From DASWHX01 sp036397995 (GTDB taxonomy: Bacteria; Bacteroidota; Bacteroidia; Cytophagales; Cyclobacteriaceae), in contig DASWHX010000015.1 of the NCBI GenBank assembly GCA_036397995.1, positions 15,523 through 79,522 of the forward strand: a stretch of DNA of 64,000 nucleotides, given 5' to 3'. A program made the translations under genes and the position numbers. Positions 34,972 through 44,548 of this stretch are shown here, one piece after another. How positions within the stretch are numbered: position 1 is the first letter of the stretch; each line of letters starts with the position of its first letter. Below the pieces are notes generated by a model, which was not told where the DNA came from, ran no database searches, and saw only the letters and a program-made list of their open reading frames with translations.

Positions 34972-35715
34972 CGATTCATTATACTCACTTACTGTAAGTG
35001 AAATATTAATCAACAGGTCCTTGGAATTTTCAATTCCATTTCCAACCACAATTATATCAGCTCCGGCTTTTAATGCATGCATTGCATCAATTTCCGTGCG
35101 GATTCCCCCGCCAATAATCAACGGTATATTTATGGATTTGCTTACTTTGGAAATCATATCTGGTGGAATGGGACACTCAGAACCACTGCCGGCATCCATA
35201 TAAATCATTTGCATTCCGAGCATCTCGCCTGCCATGGCCGTAGCGCATGCAATTTCAGTTTTGTCATTGGGAATAGGTATGGTATTACTCACATACGCTG
35301 CCGAAGATTTTGCATGATCATTTACCAGCATATACCCGGTGGGAAGAATTTCCAGTGATGTCTTCCGGAGAAAGGGAGCGGCTATCACATGCTGGCCGAT
35401 AAGATATTCAGCGTTTCTCCCTGAAATTAATGACAGGAATAGGATAGCATCTGCATGAGAATCTATGTGATTGTAGTTTCCCGGAAAAAGTATGACGGGG
35501 ATGTGGGAATTATCCTTTAGCTTTCTAACTACTAACCCGATATTGTTCCTGGATATAAAACTGCCACCAACAAAGAAGTAGTCTACATTGTTCTCAATGG
35601 CTATATTAATTAGTCCCTGCAGATCTTTAACCTCTTCGACTTTGTCAGGATCAATTAAGACGGCAAAACCTTTAATTCCTTTTTGTTTTCTATCAATTAT
35701 CTGGCTGATTATCAT
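34957..35715 (-). CDS. Geranylgeranylglyceryl phosphate synthase family protein
   Basis: A 252-residue TIM-barrel enzyme of the GGGPS/PcrB family, group II type found in Bacteroidota. Signature parts are FAVLIDPDK at the N-terminus, FFVGGS, the prenyl/phosphate region IYMDAGSGSE, and the phosphate-binding IIGGGIRTEIDAMHALKAGAD and VVGNGIE. It joins a polyprenyl diphosphate to glycerol-1-phosphate. It overlaps the upstream gene by 23 bp and the convergent AraC gene by 15 bp. Confidence 0.92.
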   Translation of the reverse strand: MIISQIIDRKQKGIKGFAVLIDPDKVEEVKDLQGLINIAIENNVDYFFVGGSFISRNNIGLVVRKLKDNSHIPVILFPGNYNHIDSHADAILFLSLISGRNAEYLIGQHVIAAPFLRKTSLEILPTGYMLVNDHAKSSAAYVSNTIPIPNDKTEIACATAMAGEMLGMQMIYMDAGSGSECPIPPDMISKVSKSINIPLIIGGGIRTEIDAMHALKAGADIIVVGNGIENSKDLLINISLTVSEYNESLKVH

Positions 35716-36061
35716 CTTCTACTTGCTTTCTTTCGCTAAGGTATTCAATCAATTTTTCTTTAGCCAGATTTATCAAAAGGAGCGTGGCTGCTTCAGCGAC
35801 ATATTTTGCCACGTGACCAAAAGCATTACCTGGCTTTTGGTGGTCCTCTGGTTTTTGGTTGTCTGTTTGGTCTGAATCTGACGTAAGCCCTTTCACAAAT
35901 AAATAGGTAACGTAGGCTAATCCTCCCACAATTAATCCTGTAATAATACCTCTTTCGATTTTGGAAGTCATTTCAGAAAGATCCTCCGCAAAGTTCTCCT
36001 TGTATCGCTCAGAGTTTTCAAGCAATGCCGCCTTTTCAATTTTCGGATTCTTCACTTTCAT
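35693..36061 (-). CDS. Single-helix membrane protein, YtxH-like
   Basis: A 122-residue protein. A charged N-terminus (about 35 residues) precedes one membrane helix with Gly-rich character (GIITGLIVGGLAYVTYLFV). An acidic Asp/Gln-rich linker follows, then an amphipathic C-terminal segment (HVAKYVAEAATLLLINLAKEKLIEYL). The layout resembles YtxH-type or envelope-associated small proteins, but the family is not certain. It overlaps the genes on both sides (26 bp and 23 bp), so the three genes form a tightly packed operon ending in GGGP synthase. Confidence 0.75.
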   Translation of the reverse strand: MKVKNPKIEKAALLENSERYKENFAEDLSEMTSKIERGIITGLIVGGLAYVTYLFVKGLTSDSDQTDNQKPEDHQKPGNAFGHVAKYVAEAATLLLINLAKEKLIEYLSERKQVEDDNQPDN

Positions 36062-36431
36062 CTTTTGTCGTACTAAGGTAACTCTCTATATACTTCCTGA
36101 TTCTTATTTTCAAATTCAAAAGCTTCTGCAAAAGAGCCAAAAGAAGGATCAGAAATAAATAAAAGCCTGACACAATGCCAAATCCCCAGTATCTGCTCTC
36201 CAGAATGTCATTCAGATAATCACTTAGGAAGAAACTCAGGAAAATGGTGAAGAATAAAATCAATATAGCGAAGCAGGCAAGAATGAGAAGTTTGGCTCCG
36301 GTTTCAGCCGCTTCTTCGCGTAACTCCAGCTTTAAAAGTTCAATCCGGTTTTCGACAAAACCAATCAGGTTGTTAACAATTCTGTCTAATTTTAAAAAGC
36401 TGAAAATTCCTTTTTTCTCTTCCAAATCCAT
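36036..36431 (-). CDS. Phage-holin-family (Holin-X-like) membrane protein
   Basis: A 131-residue protein from the ATG at 36431 (a TTG lies one codon upstream). An amphipathic N-terminal region (NNLIGFVENRIELLKLELREEAAE) precedes two long membrane helices, then a basic and finally acidic tail. This matches the 'putative actinobacterial Holin-X' family, common in Bacteroidota chromosomes and not itself a sign of phage. No other phage genes are near. It is the first gene of the run that ends with GGGP synthase. Confidence 0.8.
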   Translation of the reverse strand: MDLEEKKGIFSFLKLDRIVNNLIGFVENRIELLKLELREEAAETGAKLLILACFAILILFFTIFLSFFLSDYLNDILESRYWGFGIVSGFYLFLILLLALLQKLLNLKIRIRKYIESYLSTTKDESEESEN

Positions 36432-36498
36432 CAAAATTACATAAAAAGCGTGGTAATTTTATTCAGACAAGAAAAGAATAAGGAATGTGCAGGCGCGC

Positions 36499-37188
36499 TT
36501 ACTTTTCCTTCTTATTCGGATCTTTCTGCAGTTTCTTGTGTTTCATGATTTCCGCTTCAATATAAAACACGGCATTCTCGGCAATGTTTTTTATATGATC
36601 ACCGACGCGTTCAAGTTTGCGGATTACGGAAAAAAGAAATAATAAAGAGCGAGTTGCATCCGGGTCCTTTTTAATAAACTTTCTGATAGTTTGGGATGCC
36701 ATGCTGTTAAGGGAATTAAGTTCAGCATCTTTCTTGTACACTTTTCTTGCCAAACTGGTATCTTCATCGTTGAGCGCGGTGCTGATATCGGTTAGCATTG
36801 AAAGAGTTATATGGAACATTTTACCAACTTCTGTAGCATTAATTGCATCGGATGAAATTGCTTCATCCATTTCCAACACATAGTCCGCGATACCATCCGC
36901 GTAATCTCCTATCCGTTCTAAATCTGAATTAATTTTGAGCATGGAAATTACAAATCTTAAATCGGTAGCCACCGGCTGAAATAAGGCAAGAATATTTTCA
37001 CAGTCGAGATCAATGCTCAGCTCCATTGCATTCATCCTTTTTTCATTTCGTGTAATTTCCTTTGCAAGCTTGAAATCTGAATTGATGAACGCTTCCTCAG
37101 ACTTCTTCAACTGAAATTTTGCCAGGTCCATCATTTCTAGGATGCTTTGCTTAAGCTTTGAAAGTTCTTTTTCGAGGTGTGTCATCAT
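36499..37188 (-). CDS. phoU: Phosphate transport regulator PhoU
   Basis: A 229-residue cytoplasmic protein built of two three-helix PhoU bundles with the metal-binding-type motifs (DLERIGDYADGIAD and KLERVGDHIKNIAEN). PhoU represses the phosphate response through PstSCAB and the PhoR kinase. It is the last gene of the pst operon, 11 bp after pstB. No phoR/phoB pair is in the window. Confidence 0.96.
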   Translation of the reverse strand: MMTHLEKELSKLKQSILEMMDLAKFQLKKSEEAFINSDFKLAKEITRNEKRMNAMELSIDLDCENILALFQPVATDLRFVISMLKINSDLERIGDYADGIADYVLEMDEAISSDAINATEVGKMFHITLSMLTDISTALNDEDTSLARKVYKKDAELNSLNSMASQTIRKFIKKDPDATRSLLFLFSVIRKLERVGDHIKNIAENAVFYIEAEIMKHKKLQKDPNKKEK

Positions 37189-37199
37189 TCCATGAATTT

Positions 37200-38012
37200 T
37201 TATCCGAAGCGGCCGCTGATGTAATTCTCAGTGCGCTCATGTTTTGGATTTGTAAATATCTGTTTAGTTTTTCCGTGTTCTACAAGTTCTCCTAAATAGA
37301 AGAAAGCTGTGTTATCACTGACCCTGCCTGCTTGTTGCATGTTATGGGTAACAATAACAATGGTGTATTTTTCTTTAAGTTGAAAAATCAGTTCTTCAAT
37401 TCTTGCTGTCGAAATGGGGTCAAGAGATGATGTTGGTTCATCCATCAAAATAACGGATGGTTCAACGGCTAATGTTCTTGCAATGCATACTCGCTGCTGT
37501 TGTCCGCCGGAAAGTGCCAGCGCCGATTTCTTGAGGTTATCCTTTACCTCTCCCCACAAATCACTTTGTTTAAGTGCTGTTTCAACTTTTTCTGAAATAA
37601 ATTTTTTATTGGTGATGCCCTGAATTTTTAAGCCGTAGGCAACATTTTCAAAAATTGATTTCGGGAATGGATTTGGTTTTTGAAAAACCATACCCACATC
37701 TTTTCTCAATTGTTCAACTTCAATTTTCTTTCCATAGATTTTAAAACCATCCAGTCTGATTTCCCCTTCCATTCTGAATTCATCTATGTAATCATTCATT
37801 CTGTTAAATAACCTGAGAAAGGTGGATTTTCCGCAGCCTGAAGGCCCAATGAGTGCAGTTACATGGTTGGCAGTCATTCCCATACTTACGTTCTTCAGGG
37901 CATGAAACTGACCATACCAAACATCCACGTGACTAGCTTCCAATTTGAAACTTCTGGACTCGTGATCATTTTTCTTATATCCTTCTTCCTTTAATTCCAT
38001 CAATGCAATCAT
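37200..38012 (-). CDS. pstB: Phosphate ABC transporter ATPase PstB
   Basis: A 270-residue ATPase. Walker [10 protein letters not shown] is near residue 58. The signature ALSGGQQQR, Walker [14 protein letters not shown] and the switch His (IVTHNM) are present. The PstB-specific [12 protein letters not shown] and [19 protein letters not shown] segments are visible. About 20 extra charged residues precede the usual start. It is 13 bp after pstA and 11 bp before phoU. Confidence 0.97.
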   Translation of the reverse strand: MIALMELKEEGYKKNDHESRSFKLEASHVDVWYGQFHALKNVSMGMTANHVTALIGPSGCGKSTFLRLFNRMNDYIDEFRMEGEIRLDGFKIYGKKIEVEQLRKDVGMVFQKPNPFPKSIFENVAYGLKIQGITNKKFISEKVETALKQSDLWGEVKDNLKKSALALSGGQQQRVCIARTLAVEPSVILMDEPTSSLDPISTARIEELIFQLKEKYTIVIVTHNMQQAGRVSDNTAFFYLGELVEHGKTKQIFTNPKHERTENYISGRFG

Positions 38013-38025
38013 ATTCTGGTTGAAG

Positions 38026-38883
38026 TTACCATTTCATTTTTTTCTGCCATCTATTGCGAAAATACACAGCTATACCATTCATCACCAAAGTAATAAGCAG
38101 CAATATTATAATCGCGGCTGCAGCATTGGTAATGAATCCCTGTTGCGGGCGGCTAACCCAGTTAAAGATCTGAATAGGGAGCACGGAGAACTCGTCCATG
38201 GGAGATTTCGGTGCAAAAGGAACATAAGCCAACGCACCTATAACAATTAAAGGGGCCGTTTCCCCAATAGCCCGTGAAAGTGCCAGAATTACTCCGGTGA
38301 GAATTCCGCCAAAAGATGCCGGCAGAACCTGATTCCGAATGGTTTGCCACTTTGTGGCACCTAAAGCAAATGATGCCTCTTTAATGGAGCCGGGCACCGC
38401 TTTTATGGATTCTCTTGTAGCAACAATTACAATTGGAAGGATCAGCAATGATAACGTCAGGCTTCCTGCAAGTACGCTAGGGCCGAGGTTCATTACCCTG
38501 ACAAAGATTTCCAGTCCCAATAGCCCGTAAATTATGGAAGGAACGCCTGCTAAATTGGAAATATTAATTTCCAATAAATTTGCCAGGTGACTTTTCTTTG
38601 CATACTCCTCCAAATAGATACCGGCTGCGACTCCAAGGGGAAATGAAATAATAGTGGTAAAAACCAGTACCCACGCGGTTCCCATCATGGCGGTCCATAT
38701 TCCAGCACTTTCCGGTCTGCGCGATGGTAGCGCGGTAATAAAATCCCAACTCAGTCTCCCCAACCCATCAATCAAAATGTCTCCTATAAATATTACCAGA
38801 AGTACCAAGCCAATGAATGTGCAGGCAATCCCCCAAACCTGGAAAGCTTTATCAGCAATTCTGTTTTTGCGCCTGTTATTCAT
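38026..38883 (-). CDS. pstA: Phosphate ABC transporter permease PstA
   Basis: A 285-residue inner-membrane permease with six helices. The coupling loop reads [22 protein letters not shown], and PstA features such as [19 protein letters not shown] and [15 protein letters not shown] are visible. With PstC it forms the channel for inorganic phosphate. Its start overlaps the pstC stop by 8 bp. Confidence 0.96.
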   Translation of the reverse strand: MNNRRKNRIADKAFQVWGIACTFIGLVLLVIFIGDILIDGLGRLSWDFITALPSRRPESAGIWTAMMGTAWVLVFTTIISFPLGVAAGIYLEEYAKKSHLANLLEINISNLAGVPSIIYGLLGLEIFVRVMNLGPSVLAGSLTLSLLILPIVIVATRESIKAVPGSIKEASFALGATKWQTIRNQVLPASFGGILTGVILALSRAIGETAPLIVIGALAYVPFAPKSPMDEFSVLPIQIFNWVSRPQQGFITNAAAAIIILLLITLVMNGIAVYFRNRWQKKMKW

Positions 38884-39754
38884 ACTTCTGTCTATACTTC
38901 TTGCGGAGGAAAAAACTTATATTATTCAACAAAAAAGTTAGTGCAAACAATGTAATTCCTGCAGCGAAAATTGTTCTGTATTCAAGTGTTCCATGTTGCA
39001 CATCACCCAGGCTGACCTGAACAATATACGCTGTAATAGTCTCAATGGGTACAGTGGGATCAAATGTAAGTCTGGGCTGCTGACCGGCAGCGATTGCTAC
39101 AATCATAGTTTCTCCCACAGCTCTTGAAATGGCAAGAATAATGGAGACAACAATTCCGGATGATGCTGCCGGAACAGTTACCAGCATCGCTGTTTGCAGC
39201 CGCGTTGATCCCATGCCATAGGAGGCTTCTCTTAATGATTTTGGTACAGCGAATAATGCATCTTCACTCAATGAAGAAATAAATGGGATAATCATGATTC
39301 CCATTACAATTCCTGCCGAGAGGGCATTAAACCCGGCCAGGTCTGGATATATCTGTTGTAAAAAAGGTGTAACCACCATCAATGCAAAAAATCCATAAAC
39401 CACAGTAGGAATTGCTGCGAGTAATTCAAGGGCGGGCTTGATGGTTTTTCTAAACCCCTTGGGTGCATACTCATTTAAGTAAATCGCGATGCTGAGGCCT
39501 ATAGGCAATGCGACGAAAATTGCAATGAAGGTTGTTAATAATGTACCAGTGAGTAATGGAAGGATACCGAAATGTTTTTGTTCAAATAGTGGCGTCCATT
39601 CGGTGTCTGTAAAAAACGATATTAATGAAACTTCACTAAAAAAGTTAACAGCTTCAACAGTTAAGACCAGGATAATTCCAATGGTGGTGAGGATAGTAAT
39701 AAAAGCGCTTAATAAGAGACTTTTTTCAATCAGATATTCCTTAATCTTTCTCAT
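38876..39754 (-). CDS. pstC: Phosphate ABC transporter permease PstC
   Basis: A protein of 292 residues from the ATG at 39754 (MRKIKEYLIEKSL); a TTG at 39802 would add 16. Six helices are present. The coupling loop is REASYGMGSTRLQTAMLVTVPAA, and the conserved LLAAIPTVVYGFFAL and SRAVGETMIVAIAAG are visible. It lies 69 bp after pstS and overlaps pstA by 8 bp. Together with PstA, PstB and PstS it makes a complete high-affinity system. Confidence 0.95.
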   Translation of the reverse strand: MRKIKEYLIEKSLLLSAFITILTTIGIILVLTVEAVNFFSEVSLISFFTDTEWTPLFEQKHFGILPLLTGTLLTTFIAIFVALPIGLSIAIYLNEYAPKGFRKTIKPALELLAAIPTVVYGFFALMVVTPFLQQIYPDLAGFNALSAGIVMGIMIIPFISSLSEDALFAVPKSLREASYGMGSTRLQTAMLVTVPAASSGIVVSIILAISRAVGETMIVAIAAGQQPRLTFDPTVPIETITAYIVQVSLGDVQHGTLEYRTIFAAGITLFALTFLLNNISFFLRKKYRQKYE

Positions 39755-39823
39755 ACCTGAAAACAGAAAACCAAGTATCTTCTTAGACGACCCGGCTTGC
39801 AATTGGAGTGATTATCCTGAGAG

Positions 39824-40777
39824 TTACCTTTTAGTAAAATCATTAAATTTTGAAATCTCAGCACTGTAAAGGTCGTCAGGCATGGGTATATATCCTACTT
39901 CAGCTGCTAAGAGTGAAGCATTTTCAAGATAAAAATCTACGAAGGAAATCACCTCCATCCTCTCAATTGCTGTGCTGTTTACATAAATAAAGAGGGGCCT
40001 GGATAGCGGTGAGTATGATCCGCTTCTCACTGTTTCCAGAGAAGGAAGAATAGGGCCATGACCACCATCAACAGCCACAACCTTCAGTTTATCTTTATTC
40101 TCCTCATAATAGGCGAGTCCGAAAAATCCCAGCCCAAACTTATCGCCCGCGATTCCCTGCACCAAAACATTATCATCCTCGCTGGCTGTAAAATCGCCTC
40201 TGCTGGAGCCAGTTACCCCAACAACTGCTTCGGTAAAGTAATCGTAAGTACCGGAAGCAACCCCGGGGCCGAATAAATGAACCTCTTCGTCAGGCCAATC
40301 GGGTCTGATTTGATTCCACTTCATAATAGTTCCCTGGGCAGCAGGTTCCCAGATTTTTTTTAATTCTTCAACCGTGAAGTTATCAACCCAATTGTTTTCC
40401 GGGTTTACAACCACTGTAAGACCATCGTAAGCAACAGAAAGTTCAACATAACTAATTCCATTCTTTTCACAGGCTGCTATTTCTTTTTCTTTGATAGGTC
40501 TTGATGCATCTGAAATATCCGTTTCACCCCGGGCAAATTTTTGAAATCCTCCGCCTGTGCCGGATACGCCAATTGTTACTCTAACACGTGGGGATATTGC
40601 CCTGAATTCTTCAGCCACGGCCTCTGTGATTGGATAGACTGTTGAGGAGCCGTCTATGGAGATTGACCCGGAAAGCTCAGTAGCATCAGCTTTTGCTGAT
40701 TCCCCGGAATTGCTGCCGCATGCGTATAAAAGCAATGCCGAGGTAAGAATTGTGTGAATTGTAATGCCTGTCTTCAT
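39824..40777 (-). CDS. pstS: Phosphate-binding protein PstS (lipoprotein)
   Basis: A 317-residue solute-binding protein with a lipoprotein signal ending at Cys20 (LLLYACG). Phosphate-binding motifs are visible: [41 protein letters not shown] and [13 protein letters not shown]. It is the first gene of the pst operon. A candidate Pho box lies 46 bp upstream of the ATG. Confidence 0.95.
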   Translation of the reverse strand: MKTGITIHTILTSALLLYACGSNSGESAKADATELSGSISIDGSSTVYPITEAVAEEFRAISPRVRVTIGVSGTGGGFQKFARGETDISDASRPIKEKEIAACEKNGISYVELSVAYDGLTVVVNPENNWVDNFTVEELKKIWEPAAQGTIMKWNQIRPDWPDEEVHLFGPGVASGTYDYFTEAVVGVTGSSRGDFTASEDDNVLVQGIAGDKFGLGFFGLAYYEENKDKLKVVAVDGGHGPILPSLETVRSGSYSPLSRPLFIYVNSTAIERMEVISFVDFYLENASLLAAEVGYIPMPDDLYSAEISKFNDFTKR

Positions 40778-40822
40778 TGGTCAAAATTTGGTTTATAATA
40801 TGAACTGATGCTTATCCAATTG

Positions 40823-40839
40823 TTAACATTCAGTTAAGT
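40823..40839. promoter_or_regulatory. Candidate Pho box upstream of pstS
   Basis: TTAACA-TTCAG-TTAAGT, two TTAACA-like hexamers with 5-bp spacing as in the Bacillus PhoP box. The left unit is inside TTGTTAACATT, an 11-mer shared exactly with the site upstream of the Na/Pi transporter gene. Because TGTTAACA is its own reverse complement, the orientation is ambiguous. Confidence 0.5.
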
Positions 40840-40886
40840 TGAAATGATTTCCTGCTTAAATCCGGCCAAAAATAACGCAATCCGGC

Positions 40887-42089
40887 TTAGAAATTCAATT
40901 GGGCCTGAATTCGCAGCAAACTGCCCTCCTGTAAATTATCCTGATTAATAAAATCTTCATAGCGTCTTCGTGAATGAGTATACATAAGCACCAATTCAAA
41001 CTGCTTTAAAGGCTGCCATTCAATCCCTAACTCAAATTCACTTACCTCATAACTCCTGGCATCTCGCTCATGTTTCTTCCCTCCATTATAGTATTGAACC
41101 CTGGTAAATGGAATTATGATCTGGTTTTTTATTTTCGTTAAATAACTTGCCGTAAGATAACCGCCCCTCAGCGATTTTACTTCCACCGAATCCGTAGCAT
41201 TATTAAATTCCGGGCCTTCTCCGATATTATATTCCGCCTGAATTCCAAAAGGCTTAGGATAGAGAATAAAAGTGCCTGCTATCCTTTGATCCGGGTAACT
41301 TAAGTCGGTTTTGTATTTAACTCCTGCAGACAAATTTGATTGTGGAATTACGTAATTGCCGGTGTATCCCTGAACGCTTAGCTCGAAAACCTGACTTCTT
41401 ACTTCAAAAGGATAGGTGGCCCTGGCTACAAAATGCGGCTCTTTATTTATTTCAAGACTGTTAGCAGTTTGACCATTATATATTCCAATTCCTAAAATTC
41501 CGTAGTCACCGCTTCCCTTCACGCCGGTTCGGACAAGACTTGATAGTAGTTTCCCCTTTCCAGCAGGTGCCCAAAAAAAGAAAACCCCTAAGTCTCTTTC
41601 ATTTGACACCGCGCTGTTTAAACCATCATTTCTATCTAAGGGTAACCTGTTTTGACTGGATTGTAAATTTTCGAATCCAAAAGGAACTTTGCTTTGACCG
41701 ATTCTAAATCGAAATTCATTTTCTTTGTCGAGCCCGATATCAAAATAAGCATCCCGAAGTTGAACGAAGTTAAGTTTATCCGAACCGGGGCTGCTTGCAA
41801 AATCGGGTTGCACATAGAAATAAACATTCCTGGTAATTTGACCATAGAATATTATTCGCATTCGCCTTATAAAAAATCCGCCGCCTTTACCCCAGGATTT
41901 ATCACATTGTTCGCAACCAAGATTCTCATTGGTTTCAAACAACCGATTGTATCTAACCTGTGCATATCCCCTGATGGAAATATTGTCGTACCACTCGGTT
42001 TCGACAGTATTTTGTTCTTTGGTTTGACTGTAAGCATTAAAATTGCTTATGGCCATTATCATAACAATCAGCATTAATTTATTCATCAT
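40887..42089 (-). CDS. OprO/OprP-like phosphate-selective porin
   Basis: A 400-residue outer-membrane beta-barrel from the ATG at 42089 (MNKLMLIVMIMAISNFNAYSQ signal). The porin O/P pattern is visible in GYAQVRYNRLFE, GGGFFIRRMRIIFYGQI, FRFRIGQSKVPFGFENLQSSQNR and the final aromatic LLRIQAQLNF. It should let phosphate across the outer membrane. It sits 109 bp upstream of pstS on the same strand and is divergent from the Na/Pi cotransporter gene. Confidence 0.88.
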   Translation of the reverse strand: MMNKLMLIVMIMAISNFNAYSQTKEQNTVETEWYDNISIRGYAQVRYNRLFETNENLGCEQCDKSWGKGGGFFIRRMRIIFYGQITRNVYFYVQPDFASSPGSDKLNFVQLRDAYFDIGLDKENEFRFRIGQSKVPFGFENLQSSQNRLPLDRNDGLNSAVSNERDLGVFFFWAPAGKGKLLSSLVRTGVKGSGDYGILGIGIYNGQTANSLEINKEPHFVARATYPFEVRSQVFELSVQGYTGNYVIPQSNLSAGVKYKTDLSYPDQRIAGTFILYPKPFGIQAEYNIGEGPEFNNATDSVEVKSLRGGYLTASYLTKIKNQIIIPFTRVQYYNGGKKHERDARSYEVSEFELGIEWQPLKQFELVLMYTHSRRRYEDFINQDNLQEGSLLRIQAQLNF

Positions 42090-42179
42090 ACATATCAGGA
42101 TAAATTTCCTGCTAATTAAGGATACCTTATGTATTTGATGCAACACTTTTTCATAATGTCATAAATAATTAATCCGAAA

Positions 42180-42196
42180 TTAACAATTTGATAATA
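42180..42196. promoter_or_regulatory. Candidate Pho box upstream of the porin gene
   Basis: TTAACA-ATTTG-ATAATA, the same hexamer-N5-hexamer layout as the sites at 40823 and 42272, placed 91 bp before the porin ATG in the divergent intergenic region. It is the weakest of the three sites and could also act on the divergent gene. Confidence 0.4.
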
Positions 42197-42271
42197 AAGA
42201 TTTTAGGGTCAACTCAGGCTTATTTTATTAATGAACAGCGCGTTAGACTATTTCCTTTCGAGTAAGGTTTG

Positions 42272-42327
42272 TTAACATTTTGATAACATACTATTTTACC
42301 CTCAAAAGCATTACACTTGTACTTTTG
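42272..42327 (+). promoter_or_regulatory. Candidate Pho box and -7 element of the Na/Pi cotransporter gene
   Basis: TTAACA-TTTTG-ATAACA (42272-42288) is followed by TACTTTTG (42320-42327), an exact match to the Bacteroidota -7 consensus TAnnTTTG, 24 bp before the ATG at 42351. No good -33 TTG exists at the right distance, which fits a promoter that needs an activator bound to the upstream box. Confidence 0.6.
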
Positions 42328-42350
42328 AAAGTATTTCTAACTGAACCGCT

Positions 42351-44033
42351 ATGAAATTCGGCTTTTTGGACCTACTTGAATTAATAGGTGCGTTGGGTCT
42401 GTTTATTTTCGGAATGAAAATAATGAGTGAAGGGATCCAAAAGGCTGCCGGATCTCAAATGCGGAGGATCCTGAGGGCGATGACTTCCAACAGGTTCAAG
42501 GGTATAATGACAGGTTTTGCCATCACCAGCATTGTGCAATCTTCATCGGCAACAACAGTAATGGTGGTAAGTTTTGTTAACGCCGGCTTGCTTTCATTAA
42601 TGGAAGCGATCGGTGTTATTATGGGAGCTAACATCGGAACCACGCTAACGGCATGGCTTATTTCAATCATTGGTTTTAAAATGAAAATTGTGTCAATCTC
42701 TTTACCAATGATTGCTTTCGGTTTTCCTATGCTATTTGCAAGTAAAAGTACTACCAAAGCCTGGGGAGAGGTTTTGATTGGGTTCGCCATTCTCTTAATT
42801 GGTCTTGATGAACTTAAAAATACCGTGCCGGACCTCAGTGCGAATCCTCAAATGTTTGAATTTCTTTCCAGATACACGGATTTAGGAGTTCTGTCTACTT
42901 TGCTATTCATCTTAATTGGTACATTATTCACTATTGCAGTTCAATCTTCCAGTGCAGCCATGGCCTTAACACTGGTTATGGCGAATAACGGATGGATTCC
43001 TTTTGAAATGGCAGCCGCCATGGTTCTGGGTGAGAATATTGGTACAACGATTACTGCAAACCTAGCGGCGATAGTGGGAAATGTGTATGCCAAAAGAGCG
43101 GCCCGTGCACACACCATTTTTAACTTAATTGGTGTCATCTGGATGATTATCTTGATTAACCCTTTTCTCAGAACCATTGGTAATTATCTCATTTCTGCTC
43201 AGAGTATGAATCCCTTTATGGATGCAACTGCAATTCCAATTGCTTTATCTGTATTTCATACTTCTTTCAATATTCTAAATACTCTTTTGTTGGTCTGGTT
43301 CACACCGCTAATTGCAAAAGCAGTTGAAAAAATTGTTCAATCAAAAGGAGATGACGAATTCCATCTTGAATTTATTGGAAAAGGAATTATCAGGACTCCG
43401 GACATTTCAATTCTTGAAGCCAGAAAAGAAATTGCAAAATTTGGAGAAATCACAACAAAAATGTCAGGGTTCCTTCAGGCTTTACTTTTCAAAAACAAAG
43501 AAAAGAAGAGAATGAAATGGATGGATAAGATTCAGAAGTATGAGGAAATCACCGACAGGGTGGAGGTGGAAGTGGCTAATTATCTTACAAAAGTTGCTGA
43601 AGGAAATATCAGTGAGGATATTTCTGTCAAAGTAAGATCATTATTGAGTATCAATAATGATTTGGAAAGGATTGGAGATCTTTTCTATCAGATGTCTCTT
43701 GCAGTGCAACGTCAAAATGATAGTATTCATGATTTGGATAAAAATCAACTGGATGGATTGCAGGAAATGTTCCGGTTGATAGATAAGGCCTTTGAGGTGA
43801 TGAACAAGAATTTAAATTCTAATTATTCTGAAGTAAACATTAATGAAGCAAAGGATATTGAAAAAAGAATTAATGCCCAGCGTGACGACCTGAAACGGAC
43901 ACACCTGAAACACATTGAGAAAGGTCACTATAATGTGATGGCGGGCATGGTTTACTCAGATGTATTCCAAACGCTTGAGAGAATCGGTGACCATATTTTT
44001 AATGTCTCCGAAGCTGTGATTGGTGAGATATGA
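42351..44033 (+). CDS. Na/Pi cotransporter family protein with PhoU-like domain
   Basis: A 560-residue membrane protein. Two Na/Pi-cotransporter repeats carry the QSSSATT and QSSSAAM motifs (about residues 60 and 200), each followed by GANIGTT or GENIGTT. The C-terminal 190 residues form a PhoU-like helical domain (NNDLERIGDLFYQM, TLERIGDHIFNVSEA). It imports phosphate with sodium, probably as a low-affinity partner of Pst. It is convergent with the SPOR-like gene (2-bp gap). Confidence 0.94.
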   Translation: MKFGFLDLLELIGALGLFIFGMKIMSEGIQKAAGSQMRRILRAMTSNRFKGIMTGFAITSIVQSSSATTVMVVSFVNAGLLSLMEAIGVIMGANIGTTLTAWLISIIGFKMKIVSISLPMIAFGFPMLFASKSTTKAWGEVLIGFAILLIGLDELKNTVPDLSANPQMFEFLSRYTDLGVLSTLLFILIGTLFTIAVQSSSAAMALTLVMANNGWIPFEMAAAMVLGENIGTTITANLAAIVGNVYAKRAARAHTIFNLIGVIWMIILINPFLRTIGNYLISAQSMNPFMDATAIPIALSVFHTSFNILNTLLLVWFTPLIAKAVEKIVQSKGDDEFHLEFIGKGIIRTPDISILEARKEIAKFGEITTKMSGFLQALLFKNKEKKRMKWMDKIQKYEEITDRVEVEVANYLTKVAEGNISEDISVKVRSLLSINNDLERIGDLFYQMSLAVQRQNDSIHDLDKNQLDGLQEMFRLIDKAFEVMNKNLNSNYSEVNINEAKDIEKRINAQRDDLKRTHLKHIEKGHYNVMAGMVYSDVFQTLERIGDHIFNVSEAVIGEI

Positions 44034-44035
44034 TT

Positions 44036-44548
44036 TTAATAAACCCGTTCAGGAATCAGGATTGCATTTTGAAAGACCTTTCGCATTTTTTCAAGCGTTT
44101 TCTGAGCATCCAGTCTTTCATAAAACAAGCCTACTTTTACTTTGAAAATGGGTTGCTGATATTCCAGTACCGGTATTAAATCTGAAAATTCTCTATACGC
44201 AAGGGCTTTTGCATCGTTAGCTGCTGTGCTGCTGGTTCCATTGTAAATCTGGATAGTATAAACCTGATAATATCCGCGGCTTCGCGTATAAGAAGCTATG
44301 CTGTCGAGCAGGCTGTCCAAATCGGCGGCAATAGACGCGGTAGGTTCAACAAATGTCAGTTGTTCAACTTCCGCCAGGGGATAGCTGCCTGTGTCAGTCT
44401 GAGGATCGGGATACATAGGTCTGTATAAGGAAATGTCTTCAGAATAGCCCGACGACTGAGTTTGTGACCCCACTTTGCTCGCGCAGGAACCAATTAAGGC
44501 CAACAAAATGAAATACCCAATTCGTTTTACCAGTACGTTAATCATCAA
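44036..44548 (-). CDS. SPOR-like lipoprotein
   Basis: A 170-residue exported lipoprotein; the signal ends at Cys22 (LIGSCASK). After a Ser/Tyr-rich linker, residues about 90-170 look like a SPOR domain (YYQVYTIQIYNGTSSTAANDA, PIFKVKVGLFYERLDAQKTLEKM). SPOR domains bind denuded peptidoglycan at division sites. The start overlaps the secA stop by 11 bp. The SPOR assignment is by pattern and is moderate. Confidence 0.77.
   Translation of the reverse strand: MMINVLVKRIGYFILLALIGSCASKVGSQTQSSGYSEDISLYRPMYPDPQTDTGSYPLAEVEQLTFVEPTASIAADLDSLLDSIASYTRSRGYYQVYTIQIYNGTSSTAANDAKALAYREFSDLIPVLEYQQPIFKVKVGLFYERLDAQKTLEKMRKVFQNAILIPERVY

Noticed and set aside
36036..36431. Phage holin as evidence for a prophage
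   Set aside because: This Holin-X-like family is common in Bacteroidota chromosomes, and no integrase, capsid, tail or lysis genes are nearby.
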